Part shown: positions 41,097 through 53,372 of the stretch, piece after piece
Layout: each line of letters opens with the position of its first letter
Position numbering within the stretch: position 1 is the first letter of the stretch
Assembly: GCF_004364345.1 (NCBI RefSeq)
Contig: NZ_SOCA01000002.1
Location: 757,711-821,710, forward strand
Length of the DNA: 64,000 nucleotides
Reading direction: 5' to 3'
Origin: Prosthecobacter fusiformis
GTDB taxonomy: Bacteria > Verrucomicrobiota > Verrucomicrobiia > Verrucomicrobiales > Verrucomicrobiaceae
Translations under genes and position numbers: made by a program
Notes under the pieces: generated by a model
Told to the model about the DNA's origin: nothing
What the model saw: the letters and a program-made list of their open reading frames with translations, nothing else
Databases searched by the model: none

Positions 41097-41873
41097 ATGG
41101 ATCGTGCTTACTGGAGAAGCCTCTTTGCTTCGATGCCCTACGCTCTGCTGAGTGGGCTGCGTCAGCATGGATGGAAGGGAGGCTATCTGGCCCTGGCTGT
41201 ATTTGTATTCAAACGTTTATGGATGCCGATGGAGATCCTGCCAGGAATAAGGCTGACGAACTGGCGGGAGGCGGCCAATTATTTGGACAATTTTGTGCTG
41301 AATGAGCTGCGTCAACCCGAGGTGGAAAAGCTGATCCGGGAGACTGAAGGCGAGGTCATAGAAGCGGGTGTCAATGTGGGCATCACCACACGCTGGTGGC
41401 TGGCACTGAATCCTGCCGTGCATGTGATCGGGCTGGACATGATGCAGGAGTCTTTGGATTACACTGGCAAGTGTATTGGAGCATTGAACCAGTCCAGCCG
41501 CTGGCATCCTGTCGTGGGCGCTGTGGGGGATTCTGCAGGTCAGATGACCGTCACTTTTGATGATCCTCTGGAGGGCACTAACAGCTTGGACAATCTTCAA
41601 GGAGGCATTCAGAGGACAGTGGAGGTCAATACGGTGGATGCATACTTGCAGCGTGCTCCATTGCGTCGCCCACTGCTTTTTAAACTGGATATTGAGGGTC
41701 ATGCCGCTGCCGCCCTGCGAGGCGCTAGCCGCCTGCTACAAACGGTGCGCTGGGTGGTGGTGGAAATTCATCACGAAGAAGAGCTTTCCCAGTCTGCGGC
41801 ACTGCTGACAGAGAAGGGGTTTGGGCTGCGTCATTTTCATGGCCGCACCATGTGGTGGGCACGGCTGGACTGA
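41097..41873 (+). CDS. FkbM family methyltransferase
   Basis: A 258-residue protein, 14 bases after the previous FkbM gene. Motif I is altered (EVIEAGVNVGITTRWWLA in place of DIGANxG), then VIGLDMMQESLDYTGKC, and the C-terminal LFKLDIEGHAAAALRGAS keeps the family DIEG block. The change at motif I means SAM binding cannot be taken for granted. The N-terminus has a hydrophobic helix (GYLALAVFVFKRLWMPM) that may associate with the membrane. Context points to glycan decoration. Confidence 0.7.
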   Translation: MDRAYWRSLFASMPYALLSGLRQHGWKGGYLALAVFVFKRLWMPMEILPGIRLTNWREAANYLDNFVLNELRQPEVEKLIRETEGEVIEAGVNVGITTRWWLALNPAVHVIGLDMMQESLDYTGKCIGALNQSSRWHPVVGAVGDSAGQMTVTFDDPLEGTNSLDNLQGGIQRTVEVNTVDAYLQRAPLRRPLLFKLDIEGHAAAALRGASRLLQTVRWVVVEIHHEEELSQSAALLTEKGFGLRHFHGRTMWWARLD

Positions 41874-41874
41874 T

Positions 41875-43167
41875 ATGATTTTACGCAACCTTTCATGGCT
41901 CACGGTGTCTCAGGCAGTGCGTTTGTTCACAGGCTTGTTTGTGGGTGCTTGGCTGACACGAAGCCTGGGACCAGAGAAGAACGGCTTGTTAGGCACGGCC
42001 ATGGTCATCAGTTCGCTGATGGGGTTTGCTGCGGAATTGGGGCTCCGCCAGATATTGATCAAAGAGTTGTCCGTTCGTGTCGGCGATGCCGGACTGGTTT
42101 TTGGGACTGCCGTGCGACTGATGTTCTCCTGGGGACTGGTTTGTTTCGCTATCGCCTGTGGAGTGGCCTGGTGGTGGGGTGGGGCGGAGATGCTAATAGT
42201 TGCCAGTATTCTATGCGCATCCTTGCCTCTGAATGCTTATCTGGCAGTGCTTTCACGGTGGGATGCAGCGCAGCAAGCGCAACGCACGGCCCGACTGGGC
42301 ATCCTGGCCAATACACTGGCGGCACTGGCCCGCATCGTGTGCATCCTTTCTGGCGCGGATCTTCGTTGGGCAGCCTTCACTCTTCTTTTGGAGGTGGTCA
42401 TCTCGGCAGTCGTTGCCTTTGGCTGGTCATTCAAAAATGGCTGGGCTGCGGATCTACGCCTCTGGGATGGCAAGGTCGCGCGATCCCTTTTGCGGGAATC
42501 GCTGCCTTTGTTCCTGGCCCATTCAGGCACCTTGCTTTTGCTGCGGGTGGACCAGTTGATGATCTACCATCTACGGGGAGCAGCGGAAGCAGGCGTGTAT
42601 GCTGCTGCGACTCGTTTGTCTGAAATTGTTTATGCGGTGGGTCCCTTGATGATCATGACTTTCATGCCCGTCCTCGCCAGATCTTTCCAAAAGGATCCCT
42701 TTAAATACCAAAGGCAATGTGCCTGGCTGTTTGGTGGACTTAGCTTGCTGGCTTATGGGTCCATCCTGTTCTGGTGGGCTCTAGGCCCCTGGGTGGTGCA
42801 GGTTTTGTATGGAGATGCCTTTGAACAGGCCTCCATGATTCTTTTCGTTCATGGCATTGCCGCACTGCCTTATTTACATGGGGAGCTGCGTAGTGCTCTG
42901 CTGGTCATCGAAAGAAAAACGCTTTGGAGCGTCCGCTGTGCTGCGGCTGGGCTGCTCATCAATGTGCTGCTGAATCTCTGGCTCATCCCACGCCATGGTG
43001 CGGTGGGGGCCGCCTGGGCCACGGCCATCGCCTACACGCTTGTGTGGCTAGTCGCATCTTGGGTTGTGCCTGCTCTCAGATCCATTGGCAGTCAGCAATT
43101 GGCTGGTCTGGTTTCACCTTTCTGGTTGTGGAGGCAGTTGCGCCAGTGGAGGCTTCTCATGTCATGA
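41875..43167 (+). CDS. polysaccharide flippase (Wzx/MATE-like)
   Basis: A 430-residue membrane protein with about 12 predicted transmembrane segments and the polysaccharide biosynthesis (MVF/Wzx) pattern: FTGLFVGAWLTRSLGPEKNG at the start, LLRVDQLMIYHLRGAAEAGV in the middle and INVLLNLWLIPRHGAVGAAW near the end. It would flip lipid-linked oligosaccharide to the periplasmic face of the inner membrane. ATG 41875 follows the stop of the FkbM gene by one base and its own TGA overlaps the next ATG (ATGA at 43164). The frame is open further upstream but that is the FkbM gene. Confidence 0.88.
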   Translation: MILRNLSWLTVSQAVRLFTGLFVGAWLTRSLGPEKNGLLGTAMVISSLMGFAAELGLRQILIKELSVRVGDAGLVFGTAVRLMFSWGLVCFAIACGVAWWWGGAEMLIVASILCASLPLNAYLAVLSRWDAAQQAQRTARLGILANTLAALARIVCILSGADLRWAAFTLLLEVVISAVVAFGWSFKNGWAADLRLWDGKVARSLLRESLPLFLAHSGTLLLLRVDQLMIYHLRGAAEAGVYAAATRLSEIVYAVGPLMIMTFMPVLARSFQKDPFKYQRQCAWLFGGLSLLAYGSILFWWALGPWVVQVLYGDAFEQASMILFVHGIAALPYLHGELRSALLVIERKTLWSVRCAAAGLLINVLLNLWLIPRHGAVGAAWATAIAYTLVWLVASWVVPALRSIGSQQLAGLVSPFWLWRQLRQWRLLMS

Positions 43168-44237
43168 AATCTGAATTTCTGGACCTCTTCCATCTTCGAC
43201 GCATCGCCATTGTGCGCTGTTGCGGGCTGGGCGATGTCGCCCAGATGACACCGTTGCTTCAGCAGATCCGTCAGGATGCACCGCAGGCTCAAGTGGAGGT
43301 TTTTTTGAATGCCAATGTGGCTTCATTGCTGGAAGGTTCACCCTGGGTGGATAAGGTTCACGCATTACCCGTCAAAGATTTTCTGCCCTCTCCAAGGAAT
43401 CTGTTCATCAAGCAGCTTTGGAAAAAAGTCGGTCAGCAGGGACCATTCGATGCCCTCTTTTGCCTGGACCTTTCGTGGTCGCGAACGGTACATGCGCGGG
43501 CTGTTCCGGCAGACTGGCGCGTGGGTTTCCGTACCGAGGCTTGGAAGCCCTTCAGTCCTTTGGATTTCACGGTGACCGTCCCAGTGGATTATCCACGAAA
43601 CGCGGACCATACGTCGCTCTGGTTTTTACGTTTGTGGTTAGGCTCCACAGACTCTGAAGACCATGGCTTCACGGCGGATCTGCGCCATCTGAAAGACCGG
43701 CGTCGCTCCCCCTTGCCCGGTCATGTGGCCCTGGTGCCGCGTGCAGGAAATGATCTGGTATCGGGAGATCTCAAACAATGGCCCATGAAGCATTGGCCGA
43801 GGTTGGCGCAATGCATCCTCGCACAAGGCTGGACGCCCGTCGTGATGGGCCGGGCAGGGGATCTTGATATGAAGACAATGCCCCGTGGCACGTTGGATAT
43901 GCAGGGTAAACACAGTGTCACGGAGGCTGCCCGTTATATTTCTAGATGTGCGGGTTTGATCGGAAATGACTCGGGGTTATTCCACATCGCGCTGGCGGTT
44001 GGCACTCCTGCTGCCGGGATTTTTGGGCCTACTGCGGTGGCGCGGACAGGACCGTTTCGTGCTTCTCACGGTCTGTCCATCACGGCACCACTGGCCTGTG
44101 TCCCTTGCTGCTCAACCCAGTGCCAGGTGGCGGCCGAAGGACGAAAGGAAAGTGAACGTCCCTTCTGCCTGTCCAGCTTGACTCCTGAATGGGTGTGTGA
44201 TCGCGCACTCAAACATTTTACCCATGCAAAATCATGA
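43164..44237 (+). CDS. glycosyltransferase family 9 (heptosyltransferase-like)
   Basis: A 357-residue GT-B protein: RRIAIVRCCGLGDVAQMTPL at the N-terminus, LFCLDLSWSRTVHARAVPAD, then the donor-binding GLIGNDSGLFHIALAVGTPA and GIFGPTAVARTGPF. This is the family 9 pattern of the LPS heptosyltransferases, which transfer heptose from ADP-heptose. The heptose kinase and isomerase genes at the head of the locus make a heptose donor likely. A CVPCCSTQC cluster near the C-terminus is typical for the family. It overlaps both neighbours by four bases. Confidence 0.87.
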   Translation: MKSEFLDLFHLRRIAIVRCCGLGDVAQMTPLLQQIRQDAPQAQVEVFLNANVASLLEGSPWVDKVHALPVKDFLPSPRNLFIKQLWKKVGQQGPFDALFCLDLSWSRTVHARAVPADWRVGFRTEAWKPFSPLDFTVTVPVDYPRNADHTSLWFLRLWLGSTDSEDHGFTADLRHLKDRRRSPLPGHVALVPRAGNDLVSGDLKQWPMKHWPRLAQCILAQGWTPVVMGRAGDLDMKTMPRGTLDMQGKHSVTEAARYISRCAGLIGNDSGLFHIALAVGTPAAGIFGPTAVARTGPFRASHGLSITAPLACVPCCSTQCQVAAEGRKESERPFCLSSLTPEWVCDRALKHFTHAKS

Positions 44238-45793
44238 ATGAAGGCCGTTCCGGTGCTTTGTTTCCCCTGATCCTGCTCGGCGCTGGCGGCTTTTTCGCTC
44301 TGGCTTCCATTCTGCTGACGGAAGGCAATACGATTGGCGAATTTTGCCGCTATCTGCTGGTGGGTGGATTCCTGCTGAGCGTCGTCGCGCCACGCGTGGG
44401 ATTTTATACTTGGCTGACACTTTGCGGATACAATGATCTGTTGAAGCGGCTCATGATCATGGGGGGACGGGTCAGTCATGAGGATTTAAAGTATGTCTTG
44501 GGAATCACGCCGGCCATGTTTGGCGGGGTGGTGGTGGCTCTTGCTGTGGGTGGACTGCTAGGCACTAGGCGGCTGATGTTTCGGGATCTTGTGGCCATCC
44601 TGGCGGGATGTGTGCTGATGGTCGCTACCGGTGCCTTGGCTTATTTAAAGGAACACAGCGGCCTCAATGGTGTGTTGCAGGCCATGGCCAACAATGGCCT
44701 CTATGCCCTGCTGCTTTTTGTGCTGCCGCTTCTCTATCGCTCCGTCGAAGATCTCCAACGGTTGTGGCGTTTTCTTGTCATTATCTTTTTGCCAGTTGCC
44801 ATCTATGGAGTGATCCAGCAGGTACAGGGATTTGCCGAGTTCGAAGTGGACTATCTAAAGACGGGACTCAGCATTGAGGTCAAGCAGCTCGTGGCGGGAG
44901 AAGTGCGAGCCTTTTCCACCCTGAATTCTCCCAGTGCGTTGTCCGTCGTCTGTGCCACCCTGGCAGTGGTGAGTTTGTTTTTAGGGTTTGCTCATCGTGG
45001 GAAAGACAGTCGGCCAGTGCTGCGCCCTTCTGTGGCGCTCATATGTTTCGGGATTCATTTTGCAGGGCTCATCGCAGCCACCAGCCGCACTCCTATCCTG
45101 ATTGTTCCCATCGCTCTCATGGGGGGCTGGTGTTTCTTTTCGAATGTCCGTACCCGGGTTTTTTATGTGCTCGCCGTGGGCAGCTTTTTAGCCCTGGTTG
45201 TCGCCTCACCCTGGCTGGTGCAGCGCATGGATTTTCTGAATGAATTCATTGGAGGCCTTGCCCCACGGGATAGCTTCATCGGGCGGATGATCATTGTGGG
45301 CACCTACTGGGATCGTCTTGAAGGTTTCGCCACCGTGCTGATGAATCCTGATGCCTATACTTTGTTAGGCTGGGGCATTGATGAGCATGGGGAGGGACGC
45401 TTTCACTTCCATGATCCCCTGAGTGAAATTCTGGTCCGGTTTGGCTCGCTTTTGCTGCTTTTTTTAATTGTGGTCGGCATCTGGTTCCTGCGGCTGAGCC
45501 ACCGCCAAGCCTGGGACTTGAATGAGGATGCAGATCGCCAGTTTGCTGCGCGGATGATTGCGCTGGCCTTTGCGATTGTGGCTGTCTCCATCATCAGCGG
45601 TAGCATCCTCTCAGTCTTTCCTAACAACGTTTTCTTCTGGCTTTGTTTGGCCGGAGTGGCGGCTCTGGCACGGCAGCAGGCGATGAGTGAAAAATTGCAG
45701 CGGGAGAAAGCCGCATCTCGTCCCATTACTTCACCCCTCCTGCCACCTGGGCACATTCGGCCTCGCTTCCGCAGGTCCGGCATTCATTCATGA
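44234..45793 (+). CDS. O-antigen ligase/polymerase-like membrane protein
   Basis: A 519-residue membrane protein with about 12 hydrophobic segments and one larger periplasmic loop (FAEFEVDYLKTGLSIEVKQL, around residues 200-220). The loop and the following FSTLNSPSALSVVCATLAVV segment with an Arg-rich ending (AATSRTPILIVPIALMGG) resemble the O-antigen ligase/polymerase family (WaaL/Wzy type). It would either polymerise the repeat unit or attach it to an acceptor; the two roles cannot be told apart from sequence. It is the only candidate polymerase in the window. Confidence 0.78.
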   Translation: MNEGRSGALFPLILLGAGGFFALASILLTEGNTIGEFCRYLLVGGFLLSVVAPRVGFYTWLTLCGYNDLLKRLMIMGGRVSHEDLKYVLGITPAMFGGVVVALAVGGLLGTRRLMFRDLVAILAGCVLMVATGALAYLKEHSGLNGVLQAMANNGLYALLLFVLPLLYRSVEDLQRLWRFLVIIFLPVAIYGVIQQVQGFAEFEVDYLKTGLSIEVKQLVAGEVRAFSTLNSPSALSVVCATLAVVSLFLGFAHRGKDSRPVLRPSVALICFGIHFAGLIAATSRTPILIVPIALMGGWCFFSNVRTRVFYVLAVGSFLALVVASPWLVQRMDFLNEFIGGLAPRDSFIGRMIIVGTYWDRLEGFATVLMNPDAYTLLGWGIDEHGEGRFHFHDPLSEILVRFGSLLLLFLIVVGIWFLRLSHRQAWDLNEDADRQFAARMIALAFAIVAVSIISGSILSVFPNNVFFWLCLAGVAALARQQAMSEKLQREKAASRPITSPLLPPGHIRPRFRRSGIHS

Positions 45794-46602
45794 ATCCTGG
45801 CTATCATCTTCTGAGCGTCGGGGCAAAGATCTGGCCGCTGGTCAGGGGGCGCGATTTCATGATCAGAAACGTGCTACGTCGGCCAGCTTGGCGCGATGCG
45901 CTGGCTGGAAGGACCTCTCTGGTGAAAACTCGCGCAGGCTTCCCCATGCATGTGAATCCGGGAAATGATTTCATTTCCATGGGCCTCAAACTCTTTGGTA
46001 ACATCGAGCCAGTGACGGAAAGATTTATTCTGGAGCATGTCCCTGAGTCAGGTGGTTTTGCCGACATTGGAGCTAATGTCGGTTACTTCTCCCTTCTCGT
46101 TGCCAGTCTTCGTCGGGATGCCCTCGTGCATTCCTTTGAGCCGAATCCACCCATCGCCAGCCTGTTGGAAAAAAGTGTGCAGCTGAATAACCTGTCTGGG
46201 CGGGTCACGGTGAACCGGCTGGCGGTGGGGGATCAGGCTGGCGTGCTGCCTTTCTGCCTGCACGATACAAATACAGGCCATTCACGCCTGGCTGCCGACG
46301 GCGTTGGTGGAGATATTGAAGTGCCGGTGATTGTCTGGGATGATTGGTGGGCACTGAAGGTTCCTGAGCCGCGTATTCACTGCGTGAAAATGGACATTGA
46401 AGGCGCTGAACTGCTAGCACTGAGGGGGATGAAAAACTTCCTGCTAAGGCAAAAGCCAGCGCTCATCGTCGAGGGCTATGAAGAACAGCTTCGCGAGTTT
46501 GGCTGCACCGTGGCGGGCATGAAACAGTTCATTATGGATCTCGGATACCGCGAGGCATGCCCAGCCGATGGCAATTTATACTTCACCCACTCCCACGCCT
46601 GA
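45790..46602 (+). CDS. FkbM family methyltransferase
   Basis: A 270-residue protein whose ATG overlaps the preceding TGA. Family motifs are intact: GGFADIGANVGYFSLLVASL (motif I), LVHSFEPNPPIASLLEKSVQ (motif II) and VKMDIEGAELLALRGMKNFL. It is the most typical of the three FkbM proteins in the cluster and likely methylates a sugar hydroxyl. It starts with a basic amphipathic helix and no signal peptide. Its stop overlaps the next start (TGATG at 46600). Confidence 0.85.
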   Translation: MNPGYHLLSVGAKIWPLVRGRDFMIRNVLRRPAWRDALAGRTSLVKTRAGFPMHVNPGNDFISMGLKLFGNIEPVTERFILEHVPESGGFADIGANVGYFSLLVASLRRDALVHSFEPNPPIASLLEKSVQLNNLSGRVTVNRLAVGDQAGVLPFCLHDTNTGHSRLAADGVGGDIEVPVIVWDDWWALKVPEPRIHCVKMDIEGAELLALRGMKNFLLRQKPALIVEGYEEQLREFGCTVAGMKQFIMDLGYREACPADGNLYFTHSHA

Positions 46603-47300
46603 TGTCAATGCTCCGCTCCATGGCCCGCCGCTGGCTTTTCACATTCAATACCATCCGATACCGGGTGGAATGGCCACGGATCGAACTGGCGATGAAAAAG
46701 TACACGCCGTTGAAAGGGGTGATTTTCGATGGAGGTGCAGGTTCTGGCGAGTTCATCCGCCGTTGCCTTGAACTTGGCTTTGATGAAGCCGTTGCTCTGG
46801 AATACGATGATCAAAATTACGCCCTTCTTCAGAAGAATATCGGGCGTCTGCCAAAAGTGCGGACGATGCGGGAATCCTTGCTGGATATTCCCTTGCCGGA
46901 TGAAAGTGTGGATGTCGTTTTGTCCACTCAGGTATTGGAACATATCACGGATCACAAGCGTGCTGCTTCGGAACTTTGCCGCATCTTAAAACCCGGAGGT
47001 CATGCAGTCATCACCGTGCCACGTCCTCCAGAGCCATTTCCAAATCCGGAGCATATGCGTGAAGGCTACACGGAGGTTGAGCTCGCAGCTTTGTTTGCAC
47101 CGTATGGGATGAAAGCTCTGGCCAGTGACTGGTTCCTGACGCGTGATACGGTGGACAGGATGCTGAGCTGCGCACGCCTCCCCGCACGGGGCATGTTTGT
47201 TCCTGTGGCTTTGGTAGATGCGGAGACGCAGCTCACCCCGAAAGAGCGGCGTGCCCTGCGTCCCTACGGACTGCTGACCGTATTCCAAAAGGAAGTCTGA
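46602..47300 (+). CDS. class I SAM-dependent methyltransferase
   Basis: A 232-residue protein with methyltransferase motifs: VIFDGGAGSGEFIRRCLELG (motif I), AVALEYDDQNYALLQKNI (motif II), SVDVVLSTQVLEHITDHKRA and LKPGGHAVITVP. This UbiE/type-11 pattern with a VLEH segment is common in glycan loci. The start at 46602 uses the TGATG overlap with the FkbM stop; an ATG six bases on is also possible. The substrate is unknown. Confidence 0.83.
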   Translation: MSMLRSMARRWLFTFNTIRYRVEWPRIELAMKKYTPLKGVIFDGGAGSGEFIRRCLELGFDEAVALEYDDQNYALLQKNIGRLPKVRTMRESLLDIPLPDESVDVVLSTQVLEHITDHKRAASELCRILKPGGHAVITVPRPPEPFPNPEHMREGYTEVELAALFAPYGMKALASDWFLTRDTVDRMLSCARLPARGMFVPVALVDAETQLTPKERRALRPYGLLTVFQKEV

Positions 47301-48489
47301 TGGCATCCTCCGCACAGACTCCGGCTGCCAGACTGCTCTGGATAGATCCGTTTTTCCAAGCCACTCGTCCAACGACGCAAAGCCTTTTCCAGGCACTGCC
47401 GTTTGTGTTGGAAAAAGGCTGGCCGCTAGAGCTATGGTGCCTGGATCACGATCCGCTGGATGCGCGGGTAAAAGTGGTGAAGCTACCGCATGCACGGGTA
47501 TTGAGGCTTTTGGAGCCACTGTGGTTTTGGTTCATGGCTTGGTGCAGGCTTTCCTGGCTGAGATTGTGCGGGCAAAGCTGGGCGGTTGTCCACACCAGCG
47601 GACCGGACATGGCTGGCGCTGATGTGATGTCACTGCACTTTCATAACCGGACATGGTTGCGCCTCCAGTGGTGGGAACAGGCAGACTCCTTTAAAGACCG
47701 GCTGCGAATCCTGCATACCCTCATCGGAGTGGTTCAGGAAACCTTCGCCTTCAAATCCGGCCGCTGGCGTGTCATCCTGCCTGTGTCAGAAGGGCTCGCC
47801 AACCGGATACGTCCTCAGCTTGCAGTAGGAAAAAGGATCCATGTTTTGCCCAATGCACTGGATGAATCCCGATTTCATTCAGGCGTCCGTGAACGTCATC
47901 GTGAGAGCATGCGCAAGGAAATGCAGGCTCAATCGCAAGACTATGTTTTCATCTTCGTCAGCACCGGCCACTATCATCGCAAAGGTTTAATGCCAGCGTT
48001 GCTGACTGTTCAGGCATGCCGTGATATGGCCCGTGAGGAACTGGGATTGAATCTGCGTTTCTGGGTAGTCGGGGCAGGGGAGCGGGCACAGTCTGCATTG
48101 ATCCCTCAGTTGGAACAAACAATCGCTGACTGGCGGGAGTGGGTGCAACTGGTGCCTCCCACCCAGGCAGTGGAGCGGTACTATGCTGCTGCGGATGCCT
48201 TCTTGTTTCCCTCCCGTTATGAAACGTTTTCGCTGGTGGCTCTGGAGGCAGCTGCTTGTGGGCTTCCTTTGCTAGTCACCGCCTACGATGGTCATGAGAT
48301 GTACCTGGAAGACGGAATCAACGGCTTCCTCATGCCCTGGGATAGGGAAGGCATGAAAGAACGCGTTACCCATTTTTTACGGTCAGGTCGGCATCTCTTG
48401 AGACCGGGGCCATCGGAGTGTATTCATGCTTCTGGTTATGCCGAGTGCCTGGATCGAGTCTATGGGGATGTCATCCGCGAACGAATTGC

Positions 48490-48493
<4 letters not shown>
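47300..48493 (+). CDS. GT4-type glycosyltransferase
   Basis: A 397-residue GT-B glycosyltransferase of the GT1/GT4 family. The donor domain has RIHVLPNALDESRF, VFIFVSTGHYHRKGLMPALL and the EX7E motif in FPSRYETFSLVALEAAACGL, with the two Glu residues eight apart. The N-terminal acceptor domain is less typical. It uses a nucleotide-sugar donor that cannot be named. Start and stop overlap the neighbours (TGATG at 47298, ATGA at 48490). Confidence 0.85.
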
Positions 48494-51251
<2,758 letters not shown>

Positions 51252-51255
51252 TCTC

Positions 51256-52434
51256 ATGGAGCGCAGCCTGGACAAGGATACCGAATTACTGATTGATGCC
51301 ATGCGTGGCATCGCAGCTTTGCTGGTGGTATTCACCCATGCTTTTGACCTGGCTGTTTCTGAAACCTACGGCTGGAACTACGCGAACAATCCTGAGGCAT
51401 GGCGCTGGGCACGGGCCAGCTTTGGACATGGTGGTTTTCTCGTCTGGTGCTTCTTCATGATCTCCGGAGTCTGCATTCACCAGTCCATCTCCCGCAGCAT
51501 CGCCAGTGGGGAATTCTCTTTTTGGCGATATGCGGTCGCGCGCATCTCCCGGATTTATCCGCTCTTCATTCTTGGCCTCATCCTGGCGGTTCTCGCCTGG
51601 CTTTTGCATGAGGATTTTGGAGAGGGATACAATGAAGCTCCACTGCGGGAAATGGCAGCAAGCCTTGTGAGTTTGCAAATTTTCACGACTCCATTTCCGG
51701 CTTATGAAACCTCATGGAGCCTCAGTTGTGAGATGATTTATTATACCATCTGGCCGGTTGCCCTGCTCTTAATGCGGGGCCGTGTGAACTGGGCGGCTGC
51801 TTTCTCGCTGACTTCAGTACTGGTCATGGTCTGTATGATCATGCTGCTGTGGAAAGGTTTCCATTTCTTTGAACACAGCGCTTTTTTTGAGGGCTTGTGG
51901 ATTGTGTCAGTTTTGCTGCCTGTCTGGGTCTGTGGGGCCTGGCTGGCAGGGCATTGGGGCAGTGCCAAGTTGCAAATCAGCCGTCGCACCTGGATTGCAT
52001 CCATCCTTCTCTGCATCCTTTCGGAATGCCTGCTCATCGTTCTGAAGTTCAAACAATATCCCCATTGGGCGGTACATCTGGCTGGCTGGAGTTCCATTCC
52101 GGGCCTCATGCTTTTTCTACTGGGTGCACGGTTTACCCACCTTTCAGCCCGCAGCTGGGCGGAACCTGTTTGCCGTTGGCTGGGCCAGTTCAGCTACCCC
52201 TGTTACATTTTGCACATGCAATTGCTTCTCCTTCTGGACCATTTTGTGGACATTTATGGCAACGGTCTTGCGCATCGCTATCCTGTCCTCCATGCCGTTT
52301 TTGAGTTTCTTATCGTCCTCGGTGTCTTGGTTGTAGTCGGGCCGAAATTGGAACGGTGGACCATGCACTGGCGGAAAATCTGGCTTTCAAAGCTGCCTAA
52401 ATCAGGGGGAAATCTCACTTTGAAGCCTGTTTAA
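51256..52434 (+). CDS. acyltransferase family 3 membrane protein
   Basis: A 392-residue protein with about ten transmembrane helices and the acyltransferase-3 pattern: MRGIAALLVVFTHAFDLAVS with the catalytic His, FFMISGVCIHQSISRS, and FWRYAVARISRIYPLFILGL. These enzymes add acetyl or other acyl groups to sugars at the inner membrane, here presumably to the glycan of the locus. ATG 51256 lies four bases after the exosortase stop. The last gene of the tight run; an 81-base AT-rich gap follows. Confidence 0.88.
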   Translation: MERSLDKDTELLIDAMRGIAALLVVFTHAFDLAVSETYGWNYANNPEAWRWARASFGHGGFLVWCFFMISGVCIHQSISRSIASGEFSFWRYAVARISRIYPLFILGLILAVLAWLLHEDFGEGYNEAPLREMAASLVSLQIFTTPFPAYETSWSLSCEMIYYTIWPVALLLMRGRVNWAAAFSLTSVLVMVCMIMLLWKGFHFFEHSAFFEGLWIVSVLLPVWVCGAWLAGHWGSAKLQISRRTWIASILLCILSECLLIVLKFKQYPHWAVHLAGWSSIPGLMLFLLGARFTHLSARSWAEPVCRWLGQFSYPCYILHMQLLLLLDHFVDIYGNGLAHRYPVLHAVFEFLIVLGVLVVVGPKLERWTMHWRKIWLSKLPKSGGNLTLKPV

Positions 52435-52515
52435 GAGGCAAAATGCGCGATATAAATTTTAGGACGTAATCAATATCTCCTAGATTTATTATGAAATTTA
52501 TGGCAAACTTAGGTT

Positions 52516-53307
52516 ATGAAGCTCGCTTCTCGAATTTTCTATCTGCTTTTGACCACTACCAGTTTGGCTTTCGGCCAAACGGTGGCCGTCAACGGCGTGG
52601 ACAATGATGGTTACATTGGTGTCTATGAGATCAATGATCAGCATTACTGGTGGCTGTGCATTGAGCCCGTCACCACCCCTGCTGCCATCGCGGGAGAGGG
52701 CTTTTTTGCTGAGCAGACAAGTTTGCTCAGTGGCTGGGACCAGCAAAACACAGAGCGTCAGCTTGAATACAGTAACAGTCTTCAGGCCCAGGCCGCCTTG
52801 TCCAAGCAGGTTTCCGTCATGCAATACGTGCTGGATACTTACCTGCCCATCACTGCGCTCACCACTCCAGGTCAGGTTTTAGAAGGCAGCGAAAACGCAG
52901 ATTTTTACGAGTCTAACAATGACTTCTACAACTCCATGTATGCCGTTCAGCATTTCCTCACGGAAATGTATGGCAAACCGGAGCACACAGATTTCACCGA
53001 TCTAGCAGACTTTGGGGACCGTTGGTTGGAGGAGTCGGATTTCTCTGCTTCAGGCATTGCCCGTTCGGACTTATACCAGGAAATCCTGGCAGATGTAGCT
53101 CTCAAAGATGGCGATGTGAATTTCTTCAATAATTATCTGGTTGAGAACGACTACTACATCGCCAATACCCTTTTTGGAGAGGCGAGTCCTGACAACTGGC
53201 AGGATGCCCTCATCATCGTTGCTCCGGTTCCAGAGCCAAGCGGAGCCCTTTTGATCGCCTGCTGCGGATTGGCCATGATGCTTCGTCGCTGGCGGAAGCT
53301 GGCTTAA
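52516..53307 (+). CDS. PEP-CTERM sorting-domain protein
   Basis: A 263-residue exported protein with an N-terminal signal peptide (ASRIFYLLLTTTSLAFGQ) and a typical PEP-CTERM tail at residues 238-263: VPEPSGALLIACCGLAMM followed by a basic LRRWRKLA. The exosortase encoded just upstream is expected to recognise the Pro-Glu-Pro motif and cut there. The body is acidic and rich in Asn, Asp and Tyr with no recognised domain. A short AT-rich leader (52435-52515) probably has its own promoter. Adjacent placement to the exosortase suggests a dedicated substrate. Confidence 0.88.
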   Translation: MKLASRIFYLLLTTTSLAFGQTVAVNGVDNDGYIGVYEINDQHYWWLCIEPVTTPAAIAGEGFFAEQTSLLSGWDQQNTERQLEYSNSLQAQAALSKQVSVMQYVLDTYLPITALTTPGQVLEGSENADFYESNNDFYNSMYAVQHFLTEMYGKPEHTDFTDLADFGDRWLEESDFSASGIARSDLYQEILADVALKDGDVNFFNNYLVENDYYIANTLFGEASPDNWQDALIIVAPVPEPSGALLIACCGLAMMLRRWRKLA

Positions 53308-53372
53308 TGGCGGGTTAAAATTGTCTCCCGCATGAGGTAGGCGGTGAAACCTTTGAGGCCCTCACGACCCAC

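Noticed and set aside
41895..42623. 242-codon plus-strand ORF in the flippase region
   Set aside because: It is an alternative frame within the flippase gene, whose own frame shows clear transmembrane segments.
42924..43163. Longer N-terminus for the GT9 glycosyltransferase
   Set aside because: The extension is the flippase gene in another frame; ATG 43164 overlaps the flippase stop and starts the family motif.
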